Assembly: GCF_013409865.1 (NCBI RefSeq)
Contig: NZ_JACCBM010000001.1
Coordinates: 2,046,001-2,110,000, forward strand
DNA length: 64,000 nt
Source: Herbiconiux flava
Lineage (GTDB): Bacteria; Actinomycetota; Actinomycetes; Actinomycetales; Microbacteriaceae
Direction: 5' to 3'
The stretch's first letter is position 1. Each line of letters starts with the position of its first letter. Positions 8,954 to 17,913 of this stretch are shown in pieces. A program made the translations under genes and the position numbers. A model generated the notes under the pieces. That model searched no databases. It was not told where the DNA came from and saw only the letters and a list, made by a program, of their open reading frames with translations.

Positions 8954-9841
8954 CTACCGCACGTACGACCCCGACCGCAGCTCCTCCACGAGCGACGGCC
9001 CGTTCGGCTCCCAGCCGAGGTCGATGCGCGCCGACGACCCGGTCGCCTGCTGATCGAGCAGCAGTGCATCCGCGAACGCCTCGCCCAGCCGCTCGTGCGC
9101 CGACGAGACGGTGCCCGGCGTGACCCGCCCGTCGAGCCCCGCGGCCTGCGCCGCCGCCTCGCCGAGCTCGCGCACGGTCGGGTTCTGCCCGCTCGCGCCG
9201 ATGTAGTACGACCCGGCGGGAGCGAGGTCGAAGGCGAGGACGTACAGTTCGGCGAGGTCGTCGACGAACACGGTCGTCCAGTGCTGCTCGCCCGGGCCGA
9301 TCAGCTCGAGAGCCGGGGCGACGCCCGAACCGCGGGGCGCATCCACGATCAGGTTCGGGATGCCGCCGCCGTTGCCGAACACGATGCCGGGCGCGATGAT
9401 CGACGTCTTCACGCCGACGGCCGAGCGCACGCGCGCCTCGACGGGCAGACGCCAGGAGGTGAGGGCGGGCGGGTCGAAGGGCGAGGTCTCGGTGATCGCC
9501 GACCCGTTGCCGAAGATCCAGATGCCGCCCGTGTGCACGTAGGGCTTGTCGCTGCCCTCGAGGCCCGCGAGCACCGCGGTGACGAAGGCGTCGTCGGTCG
9601 GCGCGCTCGACTCGTCGCCGGGGGAGGCGAGGTGGATGACGCCGTCGCTCTCGAGGGCGAGGTGCGTCACGATCTCGCGATCGGTGAGCTCGCCGAGCAC
9701 CGCGCGGGCGCCGAGCGCCTCCACCTCGGCGGCCGAGGAGGACGAGCGCACGAGGGCGACGACGTCGCGCCCCTGCTCGCGGAGCTGACGGAGGACTGCG
9801 GAACCGATGAAGCCGGTCGCGCCGGTGAGGAAGATGGCCAT
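8954..9841 (-). CDS. NAD(P)-dependent epimerase/dehydratase-like (atypical extended SDR)
   Basis: Extended short-chain dehydrogenase fold, 295 residues. It starts [20 protein letters not shown] with the TGATGFIG cofactor loop at residues 5-13, then the [11 protein letters not shown] core and the [11 protein letters not shown] segment. The catalytic YxxxK signature is not seen at the expected place. The corresponding region reads [13 protein letters not shown]. It may therefore be a non-catalytic or redox-sensing SDR. The ATG at 9841 is chosen because the dinucleotide-binding motif follows directly. The gene is divergent from lepA, with about 110 bases between the starts. Confidence 0.78.
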   Translation of the reverse strand: MAIFLTGATGFIGSAVLRQLREQGRDVVALVRSSSSAAEVEALGARAVLGELTDREIVTHLALESDGVIHLASPGDESSAPTDDAFVTAVLAGLEGSDKPYVHTGGIWIFGNGSAITETSPFDPPALTSWRLPVEARVRSAVGVKTSIIAPGIVFGNGGGIPNLIVDAPRGSGVAPALELIGPGEQHWTTVFVDDLAELYVLAFDLAPAGSYYIGASGQNPTVRELGEAAAQAAGLDGRVTPGTVSSAHERLGEAFADALLLDQQATGSSARIDLGWEPNGPSLVEELRSGSYVR

Positions 9842-9951
9842 GCACCGATTCAACCGCCAAACCGGTCCGTCATTCCAGACGTGGCAGAATGAGTCCCTGC
9901 GATCGTGCGCGTCCGTCCGGCGCCGATCACACCGACACTCCAGAGGAATGC

Positions 9952-11802
9952 GTGAGCCCCAAAGCCCTGAAGGCCCTCCAGCCGGCCTCCACCGACCCGG
10001 CATTCATCCGCAACTTCTGCATCATCGCGCACATCGACCACGGCAAGTCGACGCTCGCCGACCGCATGCTCGGCATCACGGGTGTGGTCAGCGACCGCGA
10101 CATGCGCTCGCAGTACCTCGACCGCATGGACATCGAGCGCGAGCGCGGCATCACCATCAAGAGCCAGGCCGTGCGCATGCCGTGGGCGCTCGAGGGCCAG
10201 AGCTACGCGCTGAACATGATCGACACCCCCGGGCACGTCGACTTCAGCTACGAGGTCAGCCGCAGCCTGGCCGCGTGCGAGGGCGCCATCCTGCTCGTCG
10301 ACGCGGCGCAGGGCATCGAGGCGCAGACGCTGGCGAACCTCTACCTCGCGCTCGAGAACGACCTCACGATCATCCCGGTGCTGAACAAGATCGACCTGCC
10401 GGCGGCCGACCCCGAGAAGTACTCGAAAGAACTGGCGAGCCTGATCGGCGGCGACCCGGCCGACGTGCTGCGGGTCAGCGGCAAGACCGGCGAGGGCGTC
10501 GAGGCGCTGCTCGACCGCGTCACCGAGCTCATCCCGGCCCCGGTCGGCAAGGCGGATGCACCGGCCCGCGCCATGATCTTCGACTCCGTCTACGACGCCT
10601 ACCGCGGCGTGGTCACCTACGTGCGCATGATCGACGGCAAGCTGAGCCCGCGCGAGCGCATCCAGATGATGTCGACCCGCGCCACCCACGAGATCCTCGA
10701 GATCGGCGTCTCCAGCCCCGAGCCCACCCCCAGCCAGGGTCTCGGCGTCGGCGAGGTGGGCTACCTCATCACCGGTGTGAAAGACGTGCGGCAGTCCAAG
10801 GTGGGCGACACGGTCACGACCGCGGCGAAGCCGGCGACGGATGCTCTGCCGGGCTACACCGAGCCCCTCCCCATGGTCTTCTCCGGCCTCTACCCGATCG
10901 ACGGCAGCGACTACCCGGTGCTCCGTGAGGCGCTCGACAAGCTCAAGCTGTCCGACGCCGCGCTCGTCTACGAGCCCGAGACCTCGGTGGCGCTCGGCTT
11001 CGGCTTCCGCTGCGGCTTCCTCGGCCTTCTGCACCTCGAGATCATCACCGAGCGCCTCGAGCGCGAGTTCAACCTCGACCTCATCGCCACGGCCCCCAGC
11101 GTGATCTACGAGGTCACCACCGAAGACAAGCGCACGGTCACGGTCACGAACCCGAGCGAGTTCCCCGGCGGCAAGATCCTGAACGTCAAGGAGCCCGTGG
11201 TGAACGCGGCGATCCTGGCGCCCAAGGACTACGTGGGCACCATCATGGAGCTCTGCCAGCAGCGTCGTGGCACCCTGCAGGGCATGGACTACCTCGGAGA
11301 AGACCGGGTGGAGATCAAGTACACGATGCCGCTGGGTGAGATCGTGTTCGACTTCTTCGACAACCTCAAGTCGAAGACCGCGGGCTACGCCAGCCTCGAC
11401 TACGAGCCCGCCGGCGAGCAGGAGGCCGACCTGGTGAAGGTCGACATCCTGCTGCAGGGCGAGCAGGTCGACGCGTTCAGCGCGATCGTGCACCGCGACA
11501 AGGCCTACGCCTACGGCGTGCTGATGACGGGCCGGCTCCGCGAGCTCATCCCGCGCCAGCAGTTCGAGGTGCCCATCCAGGCGGCCATCGGCGCGCGCAT
11601 CATCGCGCGTGAGTCGATCCGCGCGATGCGCAAGGACGTGCTGGCCAAGTGCTACGGCGGTGACATCACCAGAAAGCGCAAGCTGCTCGAGAAGCAGAAG
11701 GAGGGCAAGAAGCGCATGAAGATGGTGGGTCGCGTCGAGGTTCCTCAGGAGGCGTTCATCGCCGCGCTCTCGGGCGACGTCGAGAAGAAGGACAAGAAGT
11801 AG
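9952..11802 (+). CDS. lepA: Elongation factor 4 (back-translocating GTPase)
   Basis: Ribosome-associated GTPase, 616 residues. The G1 motif AHIDHGKST is at 26-34, followed by [14 protein letters not shown] (G3) and NKID (G4). The LepA-specific C-terminal region includes [24 protein letters not shown], which distinguishes it from EF-G. The GTG at 9952 is preferred to the in-frame ATG at 9889 because AGAGGA (9942-9947) sits five bases before it and the extra 21 residues are not family-like. The next gene starts three bases after the stop. Confidence 0.97.
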   Translation: MSPKALKALQPASTDPAFIRNFCIIAHIDHGKSTLADRMLGITGVVSDRDMRSQYLDRMDIERERGITIKSQAVRMPWALEGQSYALNMIDTPGHVDFSYEVSRSLAACEGAILLVDAAQGIEAQTLANLYLALENDLTIIPVLNKIDLPAADPEKYSKELASLIGGDPADVLRVSGKTGEGVEALLDRVTELIPAPVGKADAPARAMIFDSVYDAYRGVVTYVRMIDGKLSPRERIQMMSTRATHEILEIGVSSPEPTPSQGLGVGEVGYLITGVKDVRQSKVGDTVTTAAKPATDALPGYTEPLPMVFSGLYPIDGSDYPVLREALDKLKLSDAALVYEPETSVALGFGFRCGFLGLLHLEIITERLEREFNLDLIATAPSVIYEVTTEDKRTVTVTNPSEFPGGKILNVKEPVVNAAILAPKDYVGTIMELCQQRRGTLQGMDYLGEDRVEIKYTMPLGEIVFDFFDNLKSKTAGYASLDYEPAGEQEADLVKVDILLQGEQVDAFSAIVHRDKAYAYGVLMTGRLRELIPRQQFEVPIQAAIGARIIARESIRAMRKDVLAKCYGGDITRKRKLLEKQKEGKKRMKMVGRVEVPQEAFIAALSGDVEKKDKK

Positions 11803-11804
11803 CG

Positions 11805-12506
11805 GTGTCGGCGACGCTTCCCCGGTCGGCTGCCGAGACGCCACTGAGCTACGCGGCCGTCGGCGCCACCCAGGCGCCCGATCTGCTCTACTTCCCGCCG
11901 AAGGGCTTCCGGCCGATGCAGGTGCGGGCGCGCCTGGGAAGCGGGCAGGCTCGGTTCGAGGCGGCGTCGTCACGGCTGATGGCGTGGGGCGTGCAGCGGG
12001 GGGCCGGCATCCGGGTGGGGGAGATCCAGCCGCCGGCGCCGTCCGAGACCGATTGGGCGGGGCTCCGGTACGACGAGACGGGGGTGCCGCTCGGGCCGCT
12101 GGCCGTGCATCCGGAGCAGGCCTACGGAGAAGACGGCACACCGCTCGTCACGGCCGGGACCACGGCCGAGCTCACCATCTCGGCGTTCGGCCTGAAGGTC
12201 ACGGCACCCGTTCGTGTGGTGTACCTCGTCGACGAGCCCGGCCGCCTGGGCTTCGCCTACGGCACGCTGCCCGGCCACCCCGAGTCGGGCGAGGAGAGCT
12301 TCGTCGTCGAGCAGCTCGCCGACGGGTCGGTGTGGATCGTCATCCGCGCCTTCTCGCGGCCGAGCAGCTGGATCTACCGGCTCGGCTACCCCGTGCTGCG
12401 GTTCATGCAGTGGCGCTACACCCGCCGATACCTGCGGGCGCTGCTGCCCGGGCGGGTGCCCCTGGCGCCGGCGACGGCCGCCGACGGCCCCACCGGCGGC
12501 CGCTGA
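11805..12506 (+). CDS. DUF1990 family protein
   Basis: Uncharacterised protein of 233 residues. The family signature is visible near residues 25-70 (PPKGFRPMQVRARLGSGQARF, then MAWGVQRGAGIRV), followed by VRVVYLVDEPGRLGFAYGTLPGHPESGEE, which fits a START/SRPBCC-like small-molecule pocket by family knowledge. The C-terminus carries the conserved aromatic cluster WIYRLGYPVLRFMQWRYTRRYL. The GTG start is two bases after the lepA stop, and hemW begins two bases after this stop, so the three are one transcription unit. No function is known. Confidence 0.85.
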   Translation: MSATLPRSAAETPLSYAAVGATQAPDLLYFPPKGFRPMQVRARLGSGQARFEAASSRLMAWGVQRGAGIRVGEIQPPAPSETDWAGLRYDETGVPLGPLAVHPEQAYGEDGTPLVTAGTTAELTISAFGLKVTAPVRVVYLVDEPGRLGFAYGTLPGHPESGEESFVVEQLADGSVWIVIRAFSRPSSWIYRLGYPVLRFMQWRYTRRYLRALLPGRVPLAPATAADGPTGGR

Positions 12507-12508
12507 CC

Positions 12509-13735
12509 GTGCCCTCCGTCCTCCCGCTCGGCGACCCGGCTCCCGCCGACGGACTCATTCCACCCCCGGCCGGCCGCGCCTCTGGGGCCGCCCACCGCGA
12601 CTTCGGGCTCTACGTGCACGTGCCGTTCTGCCGGGTGCGCTGCGGCTACTGCGACTTCAACACCTACACGGCCACCGAGCTGCGCGGGGCGAAGCAGGCC
12701 GACTACTGGCAGGAGGCCGTCGCCGAGATGCGCTTCGGCGCCGAGGTGCTCGACCGCTCGGGCTACGCACCGCGGCCGATCTCGACGGTGTTCTTCGGCG
12801 GCGGCACCCCGACGCTGCTGCCCGCCCACCAGCTCGCCGGCATGCTGCACGCTGCCCGCGACACCTGGGGCTTCGCCCCCGACGCCGAGATCACCACCGA
12901 GGCGAACCCCGACTCCGTCGACGCCGCGTATCTTCAGACGCTCGCCGATGCCGGCTTCACGCGGGTCAGCTTCGGCATGCAGTCGGCCGTGCCGAGCGTG
13001 CTGGCCACCCTCGAGCGCACGCACGACCCCGAGCGCATCCCCGACGTGGTGCGCTGGGCGAAGGAGGCGGGCCTGCAGGTCAGCCTCGACCTGATCTACG
13101 GCACCCCCGGCGAGACGCTCGACGACTGGCAGCGCTCGCTCGACGCCGTCGTCGCCGAGCGGCCCGACCACGTCTCGGCCTACGCGCTGATCGTCGAAGA
13201 GGGCACGAAGCTCGCCCGCCAGATCAAGAGCGGCGTGGTCGCCGCGCCCTCCGACGACCTGCAGGCCGACATGTACGAGCGGGCGGATGCGACCCTCGGC
13301 GACGCGGGCTACGACTGGTACGAGGTCAGCAACTTCTCGACCGGCCCCGGCACCCGCTCGCGGCACAATCTCGGCTACTGGGTCGGGCACGACTGGTGGG
13401 GCATCGGCCCTGGTTCGCACAGCTACGTGGGCGACACCCGCTGGTGGAACGTCAAGCACCCGGCCGCCTACGCGCAGCGCATCGCCGCCGGGGAGTCGCC
13501 CGCCGCCGGCCGCGAGAGCATCGACGACGACATCCGGGAGCTGGAGCGCATCCTGCTGCTCAGCCGGGTGCGGGGCGCGCTGCGCACCGACTCGCTCGCG
13601 CCCGAGGCGCGCCAGGAGGTCGCCGGGCTGATCGCCGACGGGCTCGTGGACGGCAGAACGGCCCTCCGGGGCGAGATCGCTCTCACCCTGAAGGGCCGTC
13701 TGCTGGCCGATGCCGTCGTGCGGCGCCTCACCTAG
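12509..13735 (+). CDS. hemW: Radical SAM heme chaperone HemW
   Basis: Oxygen-sensitive radical-SAM protein that binds and delivers heme, long misannotated as coproporphyrinogen III oxidase, 408 residues. The 4Fe-4S cluster cysteines are C41, C45 and C48 in VPFCRVRCGYCDF, followed by FFGGGTPTLL and TTEANPDS. The C-terminal HemN-like domain includes GPGSHSYVGDTRWWNVKHP. The CxxxCxxC motif is followed by Asp-Phe (CDF), as in HemW, without the extra residues required for HemN oxidase activity. The GTG start is two bases after the previous stop. Confidence 0.92.
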   Translation: MPSVLPLGDPAPADGLIPPPAGRASGAAHRDFGLYVHVPFCRVRCGYCDFNTYTATELRGAKQADYWQEAVAEMRFGAEVLDRSGYAPRPISTVFFGGGTPTLLPAHQLAGMLHAARDTWGFAPDAEITTEANPDSVDAAYLQTLADAGFTRVSFGMQSAVPSVLATLERTHDPERIPDVVRWAKEAGLQVSLDLIYGTPGETLDDWQRSLDAVVAERPDHVSAYALIVEEGTKLARQIKSGVVAAPSDDLQADMYERADATLGDAGYDWYEVSNFSTGPGTRSRHNLGYWVGHDWWGIGPGSHSYVGDTRWWNVKHPAAYAQRIAAGESPAAGRESIDDDIRELERILLLSRVRGALRTDSLAPEARQEVAGLIADGLVDGRTALRGEIALTLKGRLLADAVVRRLT

Positions 13736-13754
13736 GCGCCGCCGGCGTCGGCGC
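13736..13754. terminator. Short hairpin between convergent hemW and DUF4870 gene
   Basis: GCGCCG (13736-13741) pairs with CGGCGC (13749-13754) around CCGGCGT, directly between the two stop codons. Weak but well placed. Confidence 0.35.
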
Positions 13755-14293
13755 TACTTGATGAACCGGAAGGTGAACGGGTAGCGGTAGGTGCCGCCGG
13801 CGTTGACCTTGACACCGGCGATGATCGCGAACACGACGCCGACGATCTGCACCGCCCAGGCGAGGAAGTAGAACAGGAAGCCGATCAGGATCACCGAGAG
13901 GATCGTGCCCAGGATGTAGAGGGCGACGACCGCGATCGCGACGGAGATCTGGAAGTTCAGCGACTCCTTGCCCTCCTGGTTGGTGAGCGGGCCGCGATCT
14001 TTGAAGATCAGCCAGATGATCAGCGGCGGCAGGAAGCCGAGGATGCCGCCGAGCTGGGCGAGGAACGCCCACTGCTTGTCGTCGGCCGGTGAGAGCGGCG
14101 CCTGCGGAGCGGCCTGCTGGTAGCCGGGCGGCTGCTGGTAGCCCGAGCCGGGCGGGGGAGCCTGGTACCCGGGAGGCGGTGCCTGGTAGCCGGGGGGAGG
14201 AGCCTGGTACCCGGGAGGGGGCGTGGGCTGACCCGAAGGCGGCGTCGGCTGGCCTGCGGCCGGATCGTTCGGCGTTGCGTTGGGGTCGGTCAT
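13754..14293 (-). CDS. DUF4870 domain membrane protein with proline-rich repeat tail
   Basis: Small membrane protein, 179 residues. The cytoplasmic N-terminus (about 1-75) is Pro/Gly/Gln-rich, with four near-perfect PGYQAPP-type repeats plus PGYQQ variants. It is followed by a DUF4870 region with three hydrophobic segments (about 80-170) and the conserved NFQISVAIA stretch. The family often carries such proline tails, which could bind partner proteins. No function is known. The ATG at 14293 is preceded by GAAAGG about 12 bases upstream on the minus strand. It is convergent to hemW and divergent from hrcA. Confidence 0.85.
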   Translation of the reverse strand: MTDPNATPNDPAAGQPTPPSGQPTPPPGYQAPPPGYQAPPPGYQAPPPGSGYQQPPGYQQAAPQAPLSPADDKQWAFLAQLGGILGFLPPLIIWLIFKDRGPLTNQEGKESLNFQISVAIAVVALYILGTILSVILIGFLFYFLAWAVQIVGVVFAIIAGVKVNAGGTYRYPFTFRFIK

Positions 14294-14428
14294 TGTCTCG
14301 CGCCTTTCAGACGGATGGACGGGGTGGTACACGAGACAAGATAGCGGTAGCCCAGGGGCCGAGCAATGATTTTCGCTCACTGTGTCTCCCCGCGTCCCCA
14401 GCCGGTTGTCGGTCCCGGCGCGATATGA

Positions 14429-14455
14429 TTGGCACTCCAGCCGTCTGAGTGCCAA
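14429..14455 (+). promoter_or_regulatory. CIRCE operator upstream of hrcA
   Basis: TTGGCACTC, nine bases, then GAGTGCCAA: a perfect match to the CIRCE inverted repeat bound by HrcA. TATGAT at 14424-14429 is a likely -10 that abuts the operator, and a purine-rich ribosome site (GGGAGGTGG, about 14458-14466) follows. This predicts autorepression of hrcA-dnaJ. Confidence 0.95.
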
Positions 14456-14471
14456 AAGGGAGGTGGTCGAC

Positions 14472-15506
14472 ATGGTCTCCGAACGCAGCCTCGAAGTGCT
14501 CCGCGTGATCGTGCAGGACTACGTCGCCTCCCGCGAGCCCGTCGGTTCCAAGAGCATCGCCGAGCGACACTCCTTCGGCGTCTCGGCGGCCACCATCCGC
14601 AACGACATGGCCCTGCTCGAAGAGGAGGAGCTGATCACGGCTCCGCACACCTCGAGCGGCCGGGTGCCCACCGACAAGGGCTACCGCCTGTTCGTCGACC
14701 ACCTCTCCGAGGTGCGACCCCTCACGCCGGCGCAGCGGCACGCCATCGAGGCCTTCCTCGACTCGAGCGTCGACGTCGACGACGTGCTCGCCCGCACCGT
14801 GCGCCTGCTCTCCCAGCTCACCCACCAGGTCGCCCTGGTGCAGTACCCGTCGCGCTCCCAGGCCCGGGTGCGTCACATCGAGGTCGTCGCCCTCGCCCCC
14901 CGCAAGCTCATGACGGTGATCATCACCGACGCCGGCCACGTCGAGCAGCGCATCGTAGACGTGCCGACCGACATCGACGACAGCCTCATCGGCGAGCTCC
15001 GCCAGCGCTTCAACGAGGCGGTCGGGGGCAGGGGCCTGGTCGAGGCGGCGGGTGCCCTCGACGGCGTGCCCGAGCGCTTCCCGGCCGAGCTGGCGGCCAC
15101 CGCATCCGTCGTCGCGGCCACGCTGAAGGAGCAGGTCTCGGCGAACCGCCAGGAGAAGCTGCTGATCGCCGGCGCCGCCAACCTGGTGCGCACCGAAGGC
15201 GACTTCCACGGCAGCATCCTGCCCGTGCTCGAGGCGGTCGAGGAGCAGGTCGTGCTGCTGCGCCTGTTCAGCGAGCTCGAGGCCGACCAGCGCGGTCTCC
15301 TCGTCTCGATCGGCCGTGAGAACGAGTCGTTCGGCCTCGGCGAGACCTCCATCCTCGCGAGCGGCTACACCGGCATCGGCAGCGCCATCTCGCGCCTCGG
15401 CGTGCTCGGCCCGACCCGCATGGACTACTCCAGCAACATCTCCGCGGTGCGCGCTGTCGCGCGCTACCTCTCCCGAACCCTCGGCGAGACCGGCAGCGCG
15501 AGCTGA
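14472..15506 (+). CDS. hrcA: Heat-inducible transcriptional repressor HrcA
   Basis: Repressor of class I heat-shock genes that binds CIRCE, 344 residues. The winged-helix DNA-binding domain is at about 1-75 (RSLEVLRVIVQDYVASREPVG, then SAATIRNDMALLEEE and SSGRVPTDKGYRLFVD). It is followed by a GAF-like domain and the C-terminal dimerisation segment. The ATG at 14472 has a strong ribosome site, and homologues begin with this MVSERSLEVL-type sequence. A perfect CIRCE lies 17 bases upstream. dnaJ follows after about 60 bases. Confidence 0.96.
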   Translation: MVSERSLEVLRVIVQDYVASREPVGSKSIAERHSFGVSAATIRNDMALLEEEELITAPHTSSGRVPTDKGYRLFVDHLSEVRPLTPAQRHAIEAFLDSSVDVDDVLARTVRLLSQLTHQVALVQYPSRSQARVRHIEVVALAPRKLMTVIITDAGHVEQRIVDVPTDIDDSLIGELRQRFNEAVGGRGLVEAAGALDGVPERFPAELAATASVVAATLKEQVSANRQEKLLIAGAANLVRTEGDFHGSILPVLEAVEEQVVLLRLFSELEADQRGLLVSIGRENESFGLGETSILASGYTGIGSAISRLGVLGPTRMDYSSNISAVRAVARYLSRTLGETGSAS

Positions 15507-15566
15507 CCGGCGACCCGACCCCCGACCCTCCACGACTTCCGGACGACAACGAAGGAGAAGCCCCTG

Positions 15567-16679
15567 GTGGCTGACCATTACGACGTGCTCGGCGTCTCGC
15601 GCGACGCGACTCCCGAAGAGATCAAGAAGGCCTACCGCCGGCTCGCCCGCGAGCTGCACCCCGACGTCAACCCGAGCCCCGAGGCCCAGGAGACGTTCAA
15701 GGCGGTCACCCATGCCTACGACGTGCTGAGCGACCCGGGTCAGCGACGCGACTACGACCGCGGCCCGCAGCAGGGCTTCGGCGGTGCGGGCGCCCAGGGC
15801 TTCGGCGGCTTCGGCGACATCTTCGAGACCTTCTTCGGCGGGCAGGGCGGCGGCAGCCGTGGCCCGAAGTCCCGTGCCGAGCGGGGTCAGGATGCGCTGC
15901 TGCGCGTCGAGGTCGACCTCGGCGAGGTCATCTTCGGCACCCATCGCGACCTCGAGGTCGACACCGCCGTGCTCTGCGAGACCTGCAACGGCTCGTGCTG
16001 CGCCCCGGGCACCGCTCCTGTCACCTGCGACATCTGCCACGGCTCCGGCTCGATCCAGCGCACGGTGCGCTCGCTCCTCGGCAACGTCGTGACGAGTGCC
16101 CCCTGCGGCACCTGCCGCGGCTACGGCACGATCATCCCGAACCCGTGCCCCACCTGCCAGGGCCAGGGCCGCGTGCGCGCGCGCCGCACCCTCCCCGTCG
16201 ACATCCCCGCGGGCGTCGACACCGGTCTGCGGCTCCAGCTGCCCGGTCAGGGCGAGGTCGGCCCCGCCGGCGGTCCCCAGGGCGACGTCTACCTCGAGAT
16301 GAAGGTGCGCCACCACGACGTCTTCTCCCGCAACGACGACGACCTGCTCTGCACCCTCGAGGTGCAGATGTGGGATGCGGTGCTCGGCACGACCACCACC
16401 ATCAAGGCCCTCGACGGCGACATCGAGATCGAGCTGAAGCCCGGCACGCAGAGCGCGGAGGTGCTGACGGTCAAGGGCCGCGGCGTCACGCATCTGCGCG
16501 GCAACGGGCGCGGCGACCTCCGGGTGGGCATCCAGGTGGTCACCCCCACGAAGCTCGACCACAAGCAGAAGGAGCTGATGAAGCAGCTCGCCTCCGCCCA
16601 CAAGTACCCGGCGCCCTCGCTCGGCCAGTTCCAGCAGGGGCTGTTCGCGAAGCTCCGCGACCGCTTCCTGAACGTCTGA
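15567..16679 (+). CDS. dnaJ: Molecular chaperone DnaJ (hrcA-linked DnaJ2 type)
   Basis: Hsp40 co-chaperone that stimulates DnaK ATPase, 370 residues. The J domain is at 1-66 with HPD at 31-33, then a Gly/Phe-rich linker, a cysteine-rich zinc domain (about 130-210) with four CxxCxGxG-type repeats, and the C-terminal peptide-binding domains. The first repeat reads CETCNGSC followed by another Cys, so its last glycine is replaced. Repeats 2-4 ([24 protein letters not shown]) are canonical. The GTG start is preceded by GAAGGAGAAG (15551-15560). It is controlled with hrcA by CIRCE. Confidence 0.95.
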   Translation: MADHYDVLGVSRDATPEEIKKAYRRLARELHPDVNPSPEAQETFKAVTHAYDVLSDPGQRRDYDRGPQQGFGGAGAQGFGGFGDIFETFFGGQGGGSRGPKSRAERGQDALLRVEVDLGEVIFGTHRDLEVDTAVLCETCNGSCCAPGTAPVTCDICHGSGSIQRTVRSLLGNVVTSAPCGTCRGYGTIIPNPCPTCQGQGRVRARRTLPVDIPAGVDTGLRLQLPGQGEVGPAGGPQGDVYLEMKVRHHDVFSRNDDDLLCTLEVQMWDAVLGTTTTIKALDGDIEIELKPGTQSAEVLTVKGRGVTHLRGNGRGDLRVGIQVVTPTKLDHKQKELMKQLASAHKYPAPSLGQFQQGLFAKLRDRFLNV

Positions 16680-16686
16680 GCCGCCC

Positions 16687-17445
16687 GTGAGCTCCCTCTT
16701 CCTGCTCGACGAGCTGTCGGTGGTGCCGCACCAGCTCGGCGACGTCGTGACCCTCGGGGGCGACGAGGCCAAGCACGCGGCGACGGTGAACCGGATGCGC
16801 GTGGGCGAGCACACGGCGATCGGCGACGGTCGCGGACTGATCGTCGAGGGCGTCGTGGTGCGGGCCGAGGCAAAGGAGCTCGACCTCGCGGTCGAGCGGG
16901 TTCACGAGCATCCGGAGCCCTCGCCCCGCATCGTGCTGGTGCAGGCCCTCGCCAAGGGCGATCGCGACGAGCTGGCCGTGCAGACCGCCACCGAGCTCGG
17001 CGTCTCGGGCGTGGTGCCCTGGCAGGCCGAGCGATCGGTCTCGCGCTGGGCGGGTCCCAAGGCCACCAAGGGCGTCGAGCGCTGGCGCAGCATCGTGCGC
17101 GAGGCGGCGAAGCAGTCGATCCGCCCGTTCGTGCCTCCGGTCGGCGACCTGGTCGACCTGCCCGAGCTGATCGCCGAGACCGACGGCTGCCGGATGCTCG
17201 TGCTCGAGCCGAGCGCGAGCATCCGTCTCACCTCGCTGACCTTCGGAACCACCCCCGAAGGCGACGCCGACGACCGGTCCATCGTGCTCGTCGTGGGCCC
17301 GGAGGGCGGCATCTCGCCGCGCGAGCTCGAGAAGCTCGACGAGGCGGGCGCCGAGACCGTGCGGCTCGGCGACGAGGTGCTGCGCACCTCGAGCGCGGGG
17401 CCGGCGGCGATCGCGGTGCTGAACGTGGCGCTGGGGCGCTGGTAG
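16687..17445 (+). CDS. rsmE: 16S rRNA (uracil(1498)-N(3))-methyltransferase
   Basis: SPOUT-class methyltransferase that modifies U1498 of 16S rRNA, 252 residues. The N-terminal PUA-like domain (about 1-70) contains [18 protein letters not shown]. The C-terminal SPOUT domain carries [22 protein letters not shown] and the SAM-binding knot [13 protein letters not shown], then [18 protein letters not shown]. The GTG start is 8 bases after the dnaJ stop, an arrangement common in actinobacteria. Confidence 0.94.
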   Translation: MSSLFLLDELSVVPHQLGDVVTLGGDEAKHAATVNRMRVGEHTAIGDGRGLIVEGVVVRAEAKELDLAVERVHEHPEPSPRIVLVQALAKGDRDELAVQTATELGVSGVVPWQAERSVSRWAGPKATKGVERWRSIVREAAKQSIRPFVPPVGDLVDLPELIAETDGCRMLVLEPSASIRLTSLTFGTTPEGDADDRSIVLVVGPEGGISPRELEKLDEAGAETVRLGDEVLRTSSAGPAAIAVLNVALGRW

Positions 17446-17555
17446 GGCGATATCCGCGGCGTCGGCGGCAGCCGCTCCGACGCGGCGCCCGACGCTGGTA
17501 GCGAAACCCACGTCGAGGCCCCCGTCGGCCCCTCCTCGGTGTCGGCGGTCGAACC

Positions 17556-17561
17556 TAAGAT
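17556..17561 (+). promoter_or_regulatory. -10 hexamer TAAGAT of the HIT gene, leaderless
   Basis: The last base is exactly 7 before the ATG at 17568, so the transcript should start on the start codon. No -35 hexamer is evident. Confidence 0.5.
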
Positions 17562-17567
17562 GGAGTC

Positions 17568-17912
17568 ATGTCCAGCGAATCCGAGTCCCCCTCGATCTTC
17601 TCGCGCATCGTGGCCCGTGAGATCCCGGCGACGATCGTGCGCGAGACCGACCGCGTCATCGCCTTCGAAGACATCGCGCCCAAGGCCCCCGTGCACGTGC
17701 TCGTGGTGCCGAAGACCGAGCAGTACCGCGACGTGGTCGAGCTCGCCGCGGGCGATCCTGGCCTCCTGGCCGAGATCGTCGCGACGGCGCAGTCGATCGC
17801 CGAGGAGCGCGCCGAGGGCGAGTTCCGTCTCATCTTCAACACCGGCGAGAACGCCGGTCAGACCGTCTTCCATGTGCACGCCCATGTTCTCGCGGGCGGG
17901 CTGAAAGAGTAA
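17568..17912 (+). CDS. Histidine triad (HIT) nucleotide-binding protein
   Basis: HINT-type purine nucleoside phosphoramidase, 114 residues, normal length. The FSRIVAREIPA segment at 11-21 and the catalytic triad HVHAHV near residues 103-108 are clear. It leads a compact operon HIT-phoH-ybeY-CNNM-era, the same order as in mycobacteria and other actinobacteria. The physiological substrate is unknown. Confidence 0.92.
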   Translation: MSSESESPSIFSRIVAREIPATIVRETDRVIAFEDIAPKAPVHVLVVPKTEQYRDVVELAAGDPGLLAEIVATAQSIAEERAEGEFRLIFNTGENAGQTVFHVHAHVLAGGLKE

Positions 17913-17913
17913 T

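Noticed and set aside
9850..12141. A 763-residue minus-strand frame opposite lepA
   Set aside because: Same kind of shadow. lepA is certain and the antisense product looks like nothing known.
14307..16814. An 835-residue minus-strand frame opposite hrcA-dnaJ
   Set aside because: Shadow of hrcA and dnaJ, and it also runs through the CIRCE operator.
17446..17567. A gene between rsmE and the HIT gene
   Set aside because: The 122 bases hold only the TAAGAT promoter and GC-rich sequence without a supported frame.
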